Of a stretch of 64,000 nucleotides of DNA, positions 23,397 through 35,116 are shown piece by piece. The stretch's first letter is position 1, and every line of letters starts with the position of its first letter. The notes beneath the pieces were generated by a model. The model made no database searches. It worked only from the letters and a program-made list of their open reading frames with translations, and was not told the DNA's origin. The position numbers and the translations under genes were made by a program. The DNA is taken from contig CM042141.1 in assembly GCA_023376005.1 (NCBI GenBank), positions 95,821,010-95,885,009 on the forward strand. Reading direction: 5' to 3'. The stretch is from Doryteuthis pealeii. Its lineage: Eukaryota; Mollusca; Cephalopoda; Myopsida; Loliginidae.

Positions 23397-23873
23397 GCTT
23401 TTTATACATATATTCTAATGTTAAAAGTGGACTTAAGTAAATGACATTATCTAACAAAAACTTGTGATGATTCCTCTTGATGTACTACATCTGATATTGA
23501 TATCAGGATGTTCAACATGAAATTTAAAAAGAATCTTATTCTCCCCTTTTTTTATTTTCATTTTGGCAAGACGTCTATTCCTTTGCTAAAGAAATTTTCA
23601 TTCAATAAATTCACTAAAGACTTGATTCTGATTGGAGAACTTTTTTTGCCTCTAAGGAAGGAAATGGTCTAGATGATTAAAAAGAAGATACTAATTTATA
23701 GGAGGGAGAAGTAAGATAGGCCCAGTTCAATAACATCTTTAGATGATTCAGTAACATCACTTTTTGTAACAAAGAGATGTGTTCTCATACAGCAAAATGA
23801 TACCCTTTCTATGACCTTTTCTATATATGTTCATTCATTGACTGGTTCTTTTAAAGGAACCTATATATGTATC

Positions 23874-23879
<6 letters not shown>

Positions 23880-23911
<32 letters not shown>
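23880..23911. repeat. AT microsatellite
   Basis: AT dinucleotides, 17 bp upstream of the LINE-tail zinc-finger frame. Confidence 0.9.
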
Positions 23912-23915
<4 letters not shown>

Positions 23916-23927
23916 ATCTACCAGTCT

Positions 23928-24185
23928 GTGAAAGAATTTGAGTCCAACCAAATTAAACACCAAAAATGGAAGTGGGCTATTAGAATGGGTAATTTTCAGC
24001 CCAGCAACATTCAAAGTGGAGAAGTTCCAACATGTAGTTTATGTGGAAGAGTATGTCTCTCCAGGGCTGGCCTGGTGAGTCATCTGAGAAAACACAAGGA
24101 TAGTGTCAAATGCTACCAGTACTCAACTATGAAAAAAAACAACAACAAAAAAAACAGGGAATGGTCTTACTCGAACACGAGTTGA
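23928..24185 (+). pseudogene. LINE ORF2 C-terminal zinc finger fragment
   Basis: The frame encodes VPTCSLCGRVCLSRAGLVSH and LRKH, a C2H2 finger (CxxC...HxxxxH) of the CGRVC type found at the very C-terminus of many invertebrate LINE ORF2 proteins. It ends with a run of Lys/Asn codons. There is no RT domain upstream, so this is a short 5'-truncated insertion rather than a zinc-finger gene. A host C2H2 gene would normally have several fingers. Confidence 0.65.
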
Positions 24186-24756
24186 CAGCCAACATATATA
24201 ATGTTCCACTAATGAACTTCTAAGAATGATTGTTTTGATTGAGGTTTTGGCTTCTAGTCTAGATTAGCCATTGTATAGATCTCCAATTATACACAACTTT
24301 TTTTCATCTTGAGTGGTGATACAATACCCCCCCCCAAAAAAAAAAATTCATATTGATTCTGATTTGTATAGGCTGCTATACATATATTTTTATATATTTT
24401 TTATTTATATATATTTTTTTAAATTAAATGGAACCCGTCCATTGAGATTTTTTTCCTACCAATTATTTGAAATTGTTTCAGTTGCCACATTTCCTTTTCT
24501 ACTTAAATATCAACAAATGTAATTTTAAAATATCAGTTAAAAAGTTTCTCGTTTTTTTAACAAAAATAGTGAAAATGCCAGACTTTGAGCAAAATTGATT
24601 ATTCAATACAAAATAGACAAATAAGTTTTCAGGTGTATATCATTGGGCATTGAACTGAAATTAATGTATCAATTTTTATTTGGTATTAATGTTACACACC
24701 AAGGATAAACAGGTATTAAATTTGACTATCAGTACTAATTGAATTTATGGCTTATG

Positions 24757-24955
24757 GTCAAGTCACGTTGAAAGCAGTGGTTCTCACTAGATCTCTGAAG
24801 TTAAGCAATAATGAGCCTGTTCAATACATAGATGGGTGACCATTTAAGCAAAATCAGGTACTATAAGAAACTGAATATTGAAATGATTGATTCAGCACCA
24901 AATGACACAAAAAGGGTTTATATACCATTAAACAAAACAACCAAAACCTAACTAA
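24757..24955 (+). repeat. 5S-rRNA-derived SINE (copy 1)
   Basis: The head GGTCAAGTCACGTTG... through AAGTTAAGCAATAATGAGC and ATACATAGATGGGTGACC follows 5S rRNA closely over about 110 bp and keeps the 5S internal promoter (box A AAGCTAAGCA-like, box C TACTTGGATGGG-like). It is followed by a non-5S body and the shared tail TTATATACCATTAAACAAAA. The copy at 49444-49632 has the same structure, so it is a SINE rather than a 5S gene or chance pseudogene. Confidence 0.85.
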
Positions 24956-25000
24956 ATTTACATGAAGTGTGTATATGTGAGAGAGAGAGAAATATATATA

Positions 25001-25294
25001 AGAAAAACACTGGGACACATAAATACGATTTTACTGTGTCCTTTTAGATTTTTGTGCATCAGGGACGCAGTAAAATCGTATCCATATGTCCCAGTGTTTT
25101 TCTTTTTTCTTTCCTAACCATTTCAAGCTAACTGTAAATACATTTCAATAGTTTCTTAGAAACAAATTACATGGAATAGTTTACAAGGTAGGAGTTAATT
25201 AGCTTTAGTTGGGACCCATAAATTTCCCAGGGACTCATTCAAAGCAAATATGTGCGTCCCAGGATGCACTAAATCAAAAAGCTATGAGCATCAC

Positions 25295-25295
<1 letters not shown>
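25001..25295 (+). mobile_element. family E element with fold-back start
   Basis: Shares the body of the other family E copies (ATTTCAATAGTTTCTTAGAAA, TTAGTTGGGACCCATAAATTT, CCCAGGGACTC) and ends GCTATGAGCATCACT. Its 5' end is rearranged: 25000-25036 is a near-perfect inverted copy of 25068-25104, giving 37-bp hairpin arms. Confidence 0.75.

Positions 25296-25297
<2 letters not shown>

Positions 25298-25345
<48 letters not shown>
25298..25345. repeat. AT microsatellite
   Basis: AT dinucleotides abutting the end of the family E copy. Confidence 0.9.
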
Positions 25346-25346
<1 letters not shown>

Positions 25347-25967
25347 CAGTTCTTAAATATGGTTTTTATTTTTTATAAAAATCCAATATCTACAATTACC
25401 TCTTAATTTATGTTGGGAAAATTATATTTTTCATTTTGAAATTTCCTTAAAATAGAGAAATTAACTGAACATTGTAGGATCTCTGACTTGTCATGGATTT
25501 AAAACTTTGTATTCTTGAATCTTGCAATAATTAAATACAAATTTCTTGTACATATTTTGTATATCTGTTGTTTAATTTAAAAATCATTTTGTGACAAAGG
25601 AATTATAAGAAATTTAGGAGCGAAGTAGGATAGACCTGGTTCATATTAGAATAAGAAAAATTAATCCCATACTTTGTCTATGCACTTTTTTTTTTAAAGA
25701 TACAGTCTTCAATACATATGATTTTTTTTTTTTTTTTTTTTTTCAGTTGATTTCAAATTTTTTTTAATATCTTGTTTAAAGTGCTTCAATTTTGCCTTGG
25801 GGGTAATATTAAAACTAAATAAACATTGATACATTAATGTCGGCTTAATGCTCAATGATAAATACCAGAAAACTTATGTTGTTACTAAATAGTTGATTAT
25901 AATATTTTAATTAAATTGCTTTTCTTTTTTAATTCTCCTTATTAGATTTGTTAAAAGTTGATGATGT

Positions 25968-25984
25968 TATATATATATATATAT

Positions 25985-26028
<44 letters not shown>

Positions 26029-26036
26029 TTATATAT
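25968..26036. repeat. AT/CA microsatellite
   Basis: AT run, CA run, then a short AT run. Confidence 0.9.
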
Positions 26037-26099
26037 ATGGTTGAATAAAAAAATAGCCCTAAAATCTTACAATGAATAATCTATAATTTACTTATTTAC

Positions 26100-26215
26100 C
26101 AGTTTAGTTTGGACCCAAGACTGTATGAGGTACCCAGTGAGGATCAAACTCACTACTTAGTAAAGATTTGCAAGATCAGCATGCTAACCATTAAATCATG
26201 ATAAGGTGTCCAATG
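26100..26215 (-). repeat. SINE family I
   Basis: Minus-strand copy with TAATGGTTAGCATGCTGATC and a degraded GAGTTTGATCCTCACTGGG box B region. Confidence 0.65.
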
Positions 26216-26451
26216 ATTTAAATCCCAATGTTTTCTAAAAGATTTGCTATTCAGATCATTTGACCAAATATCTATAAATAATCAATGATTATAAAGGAGG
26301 AGTAGCCATTAAAATTAAGGATTTAAATTTGACTACTAACTTGTTATAGTTTTGGGCTTAATAATTCAAGTCTTGAATTCAAATGTCACTGGGAACAAAT
26401 TTATTATTTTGAAGGTATTTGTTTAAAAAAGAATATAGAACATTGTAAAAA

Positions 26452-27079
26452 CTAGCAAATATATGCAACCTCTGGGTGCAAGTATTTAAGTTTTAATGTA
26501 ATAAAATATTATATTAAATTAGAAAGGCTAATGAAACTAAATAAGTATGCGGATAAGATTTTAAACAGAGGGGAGTATAATAAAAAAAATTGAACAACTT
26601 TGAAACTTACTCTTCCATCACTCCTGTCTTTCATTGCTAAATTTTCCTGATTTAACAATTTAGTTAAAATAGGAAGTAAAGAATAAAATTACTGTTATTT
26701 CTTCTTGTTAATGGATTTTTGTAAAGATTTATCTTTGAGATTTTTGCTCATATTCATTAAGATAAAACTAAACAATTAGAAATCAATAATACTAAGCACA
26801 TATTTATTAAAATCAAATTTTTATTATTAATATGCAAATTAGCCTTCCCGTTCACACTGTAAACCATTATTTTGTTGTATATATAAATACAATTGCATGT
26901 TATTAGTATGTAAGTAAGGCCAACAGTATTAGTATAAACAATTTTATTTATAATTGACGTTTAAATGAAAATAAAATCATGGAGAATGTGACGTAAATAA
27001 CAAAAGGAATTATGATTTGAAGAGTGATATAGTTTTGGTTACAGACAGACAAACACACAATCTCCATTATAATAAGAGA
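26452..27079 (-). mobile_element. non-autonomous Helitron, family G (copy 1)
   Basis: On the minus strand it starts TCTCTTATTATAATGGAG and ends in a hairpin-like GCACCCAGAGGTTGC (imperfect here), a short spacer and CTAG. It sits between A and T, the Helitron target. About 628 bp, non-coding. Aligned by eye, it matches the copies at 38322-38963 and 47507-48150 over its whole length. Confidence 0.8.
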
Positions 27080-27692
27080 TATCTAACCAAAAGATTATCT
27101 AAATGAAAATTTTGTAATATTTCTACCTCTCAAATTTGTTTGTATTGATCGTGTTCAAGCAATTTTCTTTGTATTCTTAAACTAAAACATTTTGCATCTT
27201 CTATTGAATATAAAGGATTTATTTTTGTAAATATGAATACATTGAAGTGTAGAGGAAACTAAACAAACAAATCAGATTTTATTTCAACTGACTGTTGTCT
27301 ATGTAAACATTTGATTTTTTTTGAGGACTTTGAAAATTTGAATTAATTTGTTATTGTCAAATTCTTATTTTTTTCTTCTTTTCTTTAATACTATGAATAT
27401 TTTATTCTGTAGTTAGGTTACTATGGATAATGTTTATATGTGTGGAGATTTTTGTGGACAAATGAAAGATAAGAAATTAATATGATTAAAGAACAATTAA
27501 TGTAATTATATATATATATATATATATATGATGCTATTGAATAATTGTATACCTTATAGCAATTTTTCCTGACTCCTTGCCTGTATTTAAGCAAATAATC
27601 TCTGTGAAATTTATTAACATTTGGTGAAATCATTGAAGCATTAAAGTTTTCATTAAACATACAAATGTCACACAACATGAGGAGAGGATAAA

Positions 27693-27742
27693 CTGAACCA
27701 TAGCCAATTTATCTTTAAAAAGATAAATTGGCTTCGGTTCAG
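27693..27742. repeat. long perfect hairpin
   Basis: GCCAATTTATCTTT and AAAGATAAATTGGC are perfect 14-bp arms with a 2-nt spacer. Outer arms CTGAACC/GGTTCAG extend the pairing around a short internal mismatch. Confidence 0.85.
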
Positions 27743-27999
27743 CTCATCCTGTATGCAAAATTTTAAAAGCTATTACTTTACATATTCAAGGTACAAAGAT
27801 TTAGATATTTTTTAATTCATTTTTTTAATGATTCAGTAATGCTGATAGCTTTTTAATTTAGTCTGTCCTGGGACACATGTATTTGATTTGAATGAGTCCC
27901 CCAGAAATTTGATGAGTCCCAAATAAAGTTTCTTAATAAATTGTAGAGTTTCCATTGATGAATTATATTGTGTCCGTACCAAAATTTCACACTGAATTG

Positions 28000-28387
28000 T
28001 CCAATTGGACACATATCCTAGTGGATAAAGGAGTTAGATTAAGACAGTTCTAAGTGACAGTTATCTCTAGACTACAGGTTCAATCTTGGTCAGGGGCAGC
28101 AGTAGCATAGAATAATAATTAACACATCTTAACACCTGTACCCCAGCTATGGTTAGCAGAATGAGAACAGGATACCCCCGTGGACTGAATAAAGGGTTAG
28201 GTTCAAAGTTCCGTGTGGCTCCCAATTACAACAAGAAGGTTCCTGAGTCTGAGAAAGTTCCTGAGTCTGAGAAAGTTCCTGAGTCCGACAAGAAATACCT
28301 GAAGAAGGCTGGAGGGCACATCGGCCGAAACGTTGTACAGGTAACAATGAAGATGAGGACAATAGTCTGAATAATCCAAATAATACT
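28000..28387 (+). repeat. tRNA-derived SINE, family F (full copy)
   Basis: The head has TAGTGGATAAAGGAG and ACAGGTTCAATCTTGG, a degraded box A/box B pair. The middle has CCAGCTATGGTTAGCAGAATG. The 3' part has CTGAAGAAGGCTGG, CATCGGCCGAAACG and the ending GTCTGAATAATCCAAATAAT. CTGAAGA (28299-28305), a GGCT/GGCC pairing and GAAA (28327-28330) match the hammerhead core layout, but no stem I can be drawn. A 73-codon open frame with a VPESEK repeat is a by-product of an 18-bp duplication. Confidence 0.75.
28236..28289. repeat. 18-bp tandem repeat, three units
   Basis: Three units around GTTCCTGAGTCTGAG at 28236-28253, 28254-28271 and 28272-28289, inside the family F copy. The copy at 37.7 kb has only one equivalent unit. 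Confidence 0.9.
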
Positions 28388-29512
28388 AAATTTTAGAGTT
28401 TTTATCTATGAACAACTAAAGCCATCTAACCCCTACCTTGTACCCCATAGCGTGTAATTCATTTCTAAGAAAATACTGAAATGTATTTACAGTTAGCTGG
28501 AAATGGTGGGAGAAGAAAAAAAAAAACACTGGGACACATGGATACAATTTTACTGCATCCTTTTAGATTTTTATGCATCAGTGATGCAGAACGCATACCT
28601 ATCAGCATCTCTGTAATTGATAGTCAATCTATCTAGTGTTATTTCATGCCTAGAGGTTAAAGAATTGCATTCATTGTATGTTTATATTTACATTTTGTGT
28701 AGAGTTTTTCACATACCAATCTAATACAAATAATTTATTCACAATTCTATGGTTTCATAGATATGGATTTAATACTAATAACTATATAGTTTCAACTAAT
28801 TATTTCTGTCTATCTATTAATACCGGTGTCCCTAAATCTTCCGTCTGTTGTCATCCTGCAACAACCTCTTGTTAAAAATGAGACCGTCCAAGATGCAATG
28901 TAAAAATGTAAATCCAGATTATTTGGTGTCGTTTAATCACAGATTTCTTATTTGTCCCATTTTATTTCATCCAATTTTAAAAATGAAACCTTCCAAATGG
29001 TTTTATGTTGCTTAAATGCCCAATGTGAAATTAAAATGAATTGATGAAAAAAGTTACATGTTTATTTTATTTGTAATATTGAAATTGCAAATCATAAATT
29101 TCTGGCTTAAATGGCTCCACTTGACTTTTGTTTCATTTTATAGAAATTCCACAGTCACGCTAGTTTAATAATAATTTGTTTGTTCAGTTATAATGGTTTC
29201 AAGTAACTCCTAATGATTATTAGTAAATAATTATAGTTTCAAGCAGGGCTGGTCTTATGGGTCCCATGGGCCCTCTCCAAATCTATGATATGGGGGGCCC
29301 CCCCCACTCTATTACATGTCAATTTTTATGAAGTAGTATACATATAAAATATATGAAACCTTACATTCTGGAACCCTCAAGCACGCTGGGACCCACTCCA
29401 TTTGGGAGGTTCGGGTGTAGTAAGTGCCAGCTTTGGTTTCAAGTAACTATTCTTAATAGAAATAATTTAATTGTATGGTATCAATTATTCATATCTAAAA
29501 AAAAAAAAAAAG

Positions 29513-29763
29513 TAAAGTGGTAGGGGTGTCCTAAAGTCGATATCAGCCAATCAGCAAGGGAGTCTATACCCTTTTCACTAATGCTAGACCAAGGAGATTG
29601 TTTTTGCATCTGAGGTTGAGCGCTGCACCTACCATCAGCTCCTTTACTTTACCGCGCACATCCCTGTGCTACCCACACTCTGAATTGGTGAGGGCCAGTA
29701 TCGAACTAGGAACCTTGTGGTTTCTAGCCGAACGCTCTGACGACTGAGCTAACCCGGCCCTTT
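29513..29763 (-). repeat. SINE family B
   Basis: Minus-strand full-length copy. It starts after a 14-base A run at its tail side and ends in CTGAGCTAACCCGGCCC, the inverted box A. Body blocks are intact. Confidence 0.85.
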
Positions 29764-29804
29764 AATATTCATATCTAATACAAGTAAATTTTCAAACTGA
29801 TCTA

Positions 29805-30003
29805 TTTGACCTCTAGATGGGACCCTTACAGGTACTACCACTCCTGGCCAGAGTGAACCTGGGAGTAATGGCAATGAAGGGGTAATCAACACTCTTGAGA
29901 TCTCCAGAACTGGAGCCTCACCACCTGTTGCAGTTTAGTGTCATACCCAGGACACCCCTCTGCAAGGGATAAAGTCAGCTTATTCTAAACCCCACCAGTT
30001 AAA
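29805..30003 (-). repeat. family D, 3' portion
   Basis: Inverted family D blocks CTACCACTCCTGGCCAGAG, AACCTGGGAGTAATGGCAAT, CTCCAGAACTGGAGCCTCAC and GTCATACCCAGGACACCCC. Confidence 0.75.
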
Positions 30004-30294
30004 TGTTTGGTTTTTTAAGTGATTTTTTTAAATGGTTTTCATTACAAAAATGTGCAATATATTTCAGCATTTAATTTTAGCATCTATGCTTTTTTTGTTG
30101 TTCTTTTAGATTTCATTTTTTTTTTTTATTTCTCCTACTTGAATTAACACTTGATTGCAGTTAGGGAATAAAAGTTATTTGTGATACCATACTGACCATC
30201 ATACTATTTTTGCTTATTGATTTAAAGTGACTCAAGTTTATTGATTATAGATGATTTAAGTTTGCCAATTGAACCATCTTGCATTTTAACTTTC

Positions 30295-30298
30295 TCCT

Positions 30299-30337
<39 letters not shown>
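30295..30337. repeat. CT microsatellite
   Basis: CT dinucleotides with one CCTC interruption. Confidence 0.9.
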
Positions 30338-30403
30338 ATTGTTTTTATATAGAATTATCATTTCTATATAGAATCATACCAAAGAATGTGTCATGCATAA
30401 ATT

Positions 30404-30671
30404 CAGAGATCCTGATAGGTATGTGTCCTGCGTCCCTGACGCACAAAAATCCTATCCATGCATTCCAGTGTTTTTCTCTTTTCTTCCCTCACCATTTCAA
30501 GCTCACTGTAAATACATTTCAATAGTTTCTTAGAAATTAATTAAACAGCATAGGTTACAAGATAGGTGTTAGACTGCTTTAGTTGGGACCCATAAATTTT
30601 CCCAGGGACTCCTTCAAAGCAAATGTGTGTGTCCCAGGACACACTAAATCAAGAAGCTATCAGCATCACTG
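30404..30671 (+). mobile_element. family E element
   Basis: Starts CAGAGATCCTGATAGG and ends CTATCAGCATCACTG: inverted termini of about 15 bp. The body is shared with 25.0, 28.0 and 40.8 kb. No coding capacity. The flanking duplication is unclear in this copy. Confidence 0.75.
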
Positions 30672-30939
30672 TAAATGGAATTATTTTTCTACTTGTAGAA
30701 AAATCCTGCATATTTTGAACATCATAATTACAAATTCTGTCATTGCAGGATATTTTAACAGAATAAATTGACTTGATTATTGATGACATTTTTCTGTTGC
30801 TTTTCAATGAGATATTATTAGATATTTAATAACATTTATTATTTTTGTGTATTTATCATATGAAAGGATATTTAAAAGGAAATGACCTCAGGCCATCGAA
30901 TGTACATGCTATTCCTAATACTTGATACTTTATTTCATC

Positions 30940-31105
30940 TGCCGCCTCGTCTAAAAGTGGTAAGGGCCGGGTTTTATTGCCTGGTGGTTGCGACATCCCC
31001 CAAATGCTGACCAGAACCATGTATTTCTTTGCACTGGCTATCGGTTTGTGCATGGCTCCTCACGTTAAGACTTTGTTGATCTGTCCTGGTGGGAGGTCCA
31101 GAAAA
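30940..31105 (+). repeat. family K repeat
   Basis: Second copy of the repeat at 5135-5430: CCTCGTCTAAAAG, GGGTTTTATTGCCTGG, CGGTTTGTGCATGGCTCC and CCAGAAAATAT in the same order. Confidence 0.6.
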
Positions 31106-31299
31106 TATACTTTATTTCACAATTTCTTTAACCTTTCCCAAAAATTAACTTAAAAAAATTTCAAAAACTTTTCAGCACACCTTATAAAAGGAAATAAGTT
31201 TGCAATGTTTTTAATATCTTAACTCAAACTTGCTATGATGTTACATAATTTTGTTGGCATATGAGCATAAAGAAAACATAAATTTATACATGACTACAT

Positions 31300-31513
31300 G
31301 AAAGGTTCCAAGATATCGGTCCTCGTCCACTCGGCACATAAATAGCACAAATTGGGTAATCTGATCTATGCAGTAATGCATATGCAAACTGACGGTAGGT
31401 GTGGCGCTCCATCCCAGCAAAAACAATCTCCCTGGTCTTGCACTAGTGAAAAGGGGATAGACTTCCTCGCTGTTTGGCTGATACCGACAATCGGCTACTC
31501 TGCAGACTTTTAT
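31300..31513 (+). repeat. SINE family B, lacking box A
   Basis: Begins at AGGTTCCAAGATATCGGTCC (degraded box B) and runs to TACTCTGCAGACTTT. The first 45 bp or so are missing, so its own promoter is broken. Confidence 0.75.
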
Positions 31514-32256
31514 ATGAAGATTTGGGGAAAACATTTTCTTTTCTTTTTTCCAGAAAAAATTTGATGTGGAATTTTTATTCAAATTGCTTATTTTAAATAT
31601 TAACAAAAATAATATGTAAACTGATTATTTACCTGATATATCTGAAAGGGATAACCATTTTTTTTTTTTTTCCCCCACCTATTAGAGCTCACACCTATTT
31701 TAGTCCCATTCCTCATTATATGACTTATAAAGACATTTGACCCTCTGACTGACTTTTCAGCTTTATGTCAAATGTCTTATTTGGATGTTTTATTTTTTTG
31801 TTTGTTTTTGTTTTTTTTTAAGTCAAGAAGGAGCCTATTTGGTTGTTTGCTAATGAGTTTTTGTTTTTCTAAACTTAACTTCATCTTCTTTAGTCAATTA
31901 GTATTGCTGCTTGTAACAATCCCTATTTACACTTAATTAAGTCTAGTTGATTAGTAACTCTTAGTTTTTATTGCCTTCATTGTTCAATTAGAATTTTACT
32001 GCAACTTTACATTGCTACCTACTACAAATGTATCGCCCACTCCATCCCATTGTTGTTAACAATTTGTTGTTAGTCATTAATGTTTAATGTTTTAATTCTT
32101 AGTAAAGGAGCTGAGAAGAAGAAACAAAATAATAGCTTACATGCATTTCTGCAGCAAGTTAGTTTATTTGAAGTGAATTTCTAAAGTTATTGTTGCTTAG
32201 CCAAAAAGAAGAAAAAACCATTAAAAGACAACATAAAGCTCAAGTATTGTCAAGGG

Positions 32257-32800
32257 GCCAGTTTAGCTCAGTCGGTTGAACATCTGCCTCAGAAGCACAT
32301 GGTTCTGTATTCAATACCAGCCCTTGCCAACTCAGCTTGGGTAATCTGACCTTTAGTGGTAAAGCCTCTAGAAGCTGGCGGTAGGTGTAGCACTTGCATC
32401 ACTCTGGTCTAGTGCTAGCAACAAGGGGATAGATTCCCTCGCTGTTCAGCTAATAGGTCAGCAATAGGCCACTCTGCAGACTTTATTTTTACTATTGTGA
32501 AAGGTATAATGATTTAGGAGCTGGTGGTAGATGTAGCACTCACGTCACTCTTGTCTAGCGCCAGTAAAAAGGGGATATACTCCCTCTCTGTTCAGCTAAT
32601 ACTGACAATAGGCCACTTCGCAGACTCTACTTTTACTATTGTCAAGGGTATAATTATCTATGAGCTGGTGGTAGGTATGGCACTCACCTGACTCTGGTCT
32701 AGTGTTGACAAAAAGGGGATAGACTCCCTCGCTGTTCAGCTAATACCGACAATTGAATAGGCCACTTTGCAGACTTTGACTATTATCAAAGGTATAATTA
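32257..32800 (+). repeat. SINE family B with tandemly tripled tail
   Basis: Head GGCCAGTTTAGCTCAGTCGG and box B region are normal. The tail module, from about AGCTGGCGGTAGGTGTAGCA to AGACTTTATTTTTACTATTG, is present three times with a period near 145 bp, starting at about 32371, 32517 and 32660. Each unit ends in a variant of CTATTGTCAAGGGTATAATT, and TATTGTCAAGG also lies just before the SINE, so the repeated unit includes the target-site copy. Confidence 0.85.
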
Positions 32801-34336
32801 TTCAGCCTTGAATCAGTTTGGTATGTCTTATCTCCTTAAATCTATTATTTAGTATATTTTAATTGCGATGTCAATAATCAGACAGTCTCTCTCTTTTTTA
32901 ATCAAGCTATTTTCTTAAATACCTGTTTGTTTTTTATCACATTCCCTCTTCATAGAATAGATTGTCTGCTGATTAGTGTGCCAAAACTCTTTTATTTGCT
33001 AAACATAATATCACATTGTCATTTTCTTGCTTACTCATGTAAAACAACATCAGATCATCTATAGATGCACAAAGCTGATTGGACAAAATATTGGACATGC
33101 ACTGCTCTTTGATCATTACCTCAACATAGACAAAAATACAATTATCTAGTGCAACAAAAAAGAAGACTTTTTCTGGCTAAATATTTATCACTCCAAAGAG
33201 AAAATGATGAATAGCGTTAAATGTTCTAAATTTTTCATCTTGCTAAAAATTCTATGCTGGTCTCTGCATTTTCTTTTTTTTCTTTCTTTTTTTTCTTTCT
33301 TTTTTTCTTTTTTTTTTTTTTTTTTTTTTTCTAAGAACATTGTGATTGAAACGGCATGTTCATCTTGAAATTAGAGGTTACAATTTGCACCAAGTCTTCA
33401 ATCGTTTATTATAAGTTCTGTGTTGCCAAATTTTTTTGGTCTGTGGAGAAAAAAATTTCAGTTGATCTTATATATTATAAAAAAATAAAGATAAAAAAAA
33501 TGACACACATTTAACTGGTATATCAATTTTTGATATCCCTTATTTATAAAAAGTATGTGGTGATTAAATTTCTTGAAAAAAATTTTTTATTATTATTGCT
33601 ATTCTATTGTATTGCATGTAACGTAGATGCTAACGTAAAATCTGGAAGAAAGAAAATCTATGTGCACTTAATGGCGTATAAGAAGCCATCTACAAAATTT
33701 GAATGAAATAAGTCTTATGACGTTTTGAATCCTCAACAAATTATAAAAATTGAATGAGCTAAAAACAATATTTTTAACTCTTTGCCTACTTTAAGCCACT
33801 CATAGTGGCTCTCCCAAACAAAGTATAAAAACTGATGGTTAATTATAATTGAGTAGAAGGACTCGGATTACAATAGTGGGACTTTATTTGAATATAATGA
33901 ATTCTGAGGTGAATAGATAGTGAACTTTGAAATCTCATCATACAGTTAAAAGATACAAAGAAAATTTGGTACAGCCGTGGGGGAAATTTGGTAGACAAAG
34001 AACTAAGGAATGGTTTTCGAGTGGCTGAAAATTCCCAAGGTGATAAAAAAAAAATGGGGGGGGGATTGATTTGGTTCATTAAATTCTTGGTCTAAAATCC
34101 TGTGGTATCCTTACTTATTTTATCTTAGTTAACGAGTGTTTAGATAATCTTCATGTGCAGCCATTAATTCCTCTTATCTGATTAAATCTGACAGAAGTGG
34201 TTATAGCTGATCAGTTTCCAGCCACTAATAATTAGGGATTGAGTTATGACAAAGATCTCGCTGTATGTATTTAGCTGCTCCCTCTGTCATGAGCAGGATG
34301 TGACATGGTCAATTTTTAAGTGAAGTACAATAGGTT

Positions 34337-34585
34337 AGTGGCCAGTTTAGCTCAGTCGGTAGAGCGTCCGCCTAGGAACCACAAGGTTCCAGGTTCGATA
34401 CTGGACCTCGCCAACTCAGCGCTTGAGTAGCACAGCTTGGATCTGTGAGGGAAACTGATGGTAGGTGTAGCACTCCACCTCAGATGCATAAATAATCTCC
34501 TTGGTCTAGCACTAGTGAAAAGGGTATAGACCTTTTAGCTTGTCCGGCTGATACCAACAATAGGTCACTCCCTCTACTTTACTGT
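34337..34585 (+). repeat. SINE family B (near-consensus)
   Basis: Full-length copy with intact box A TAGCTCAGTCGGTAGAGC and box B GGTTCGATACTGG. One of the least diverged family B copies here. Confidence 0.88.
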
Positions 34586-34597
34586 TACTTAACAATA

Positions 34598-34790
34598 AGT
34601 TTGAATTCGGAATTTTCTTTTAGACTGGTTGTCATAGCAAGGTTAAATAGCTCAGTCTGCCTTATTATTTACCCATAGCTTGGGAGAGAATAGTTGGATT
34701 CATACCTTTCGCTATATGAAATGCAAATAGCATTATTCAGTATTTGAACTCTGATAGCCAAGTCCATTTCCTATTACACCACAAACACCT
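34598..34790 (-). repeat. SINE family A
   Basis: Inverted family A blocks TTTTAGACTGGTTGTCATAG, GCCTTATTATTTACCCATAG, GGATTCATACCTTTC and CCATTTCCTATTACACCAC. Only about 13 bp separate it from the family B copy upstream. Confidence 0.8.
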
Positions 34791-34997
34791 TTTACATCTT
34801 TTATCCATATATCTAAATATCTTGAGTACAACAAATAAAAATTGTTCACCAGTGGTTTCAACATGCCCAAAGCTGCTGATAACCATTTTGCCATGAGCAC
34901 CTCCTCAAGGATTATGCTGTATGTGATAAGTGAGAACATAACACACACAAAAAATATGTTATCAAATAAACAAGAGAAAATGTAATTGTCTTTGAAA

Positions 34998-35001
<4 letters not shown>

Positions 35002-35034
<33 letters not shown>

Positions 35035-35054
35035 TCATCTTCTTAGCTGTTTAT

Positions 35055-35115
<61 letters not shown>

Positions 35116-35116
35116 A
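35002..35116. repeat. AT and CA microsatellites
   Basis: AT run at 35002-35032 and a long CA run at about 35056-35107 followed by AT. Confidence 0.9.

Larger units (their letters stand above)
27834..28613 (-). mobile_element. family E element split by a SINE
   Basis: The two halves of a minus-strand family E copy lie at 27834-27960 and 28388-28613, with termini CAGTAATGCTGATAG and CTATCAGCATCTCTG. The break is filled by the family F SINE at about 28000-28387, which is therefore younger. Confidence 0.75.

Noticed and set aside
23928..24185. Host C2H2 zinc-finger gene
   Set aside because: A single finger of the CGRVC type at the end of a short frame fits the tail of a LINE ORF2 better; no further fingers or exons.
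28149..28370. 73-codon frame with a VPESEK repeat
   Set aside because: It sits inside a SINE, and the repeat is an 18-bp tandem duplication missing in the other copies.
32257..32800. CRISPR-like array (regular repeats near 32.4-32.8 kb)
   Set aside because: Units of about 145 bp are entire SINE tails with no short-repeat/spacer structure, and the DNA is animal nuclear.
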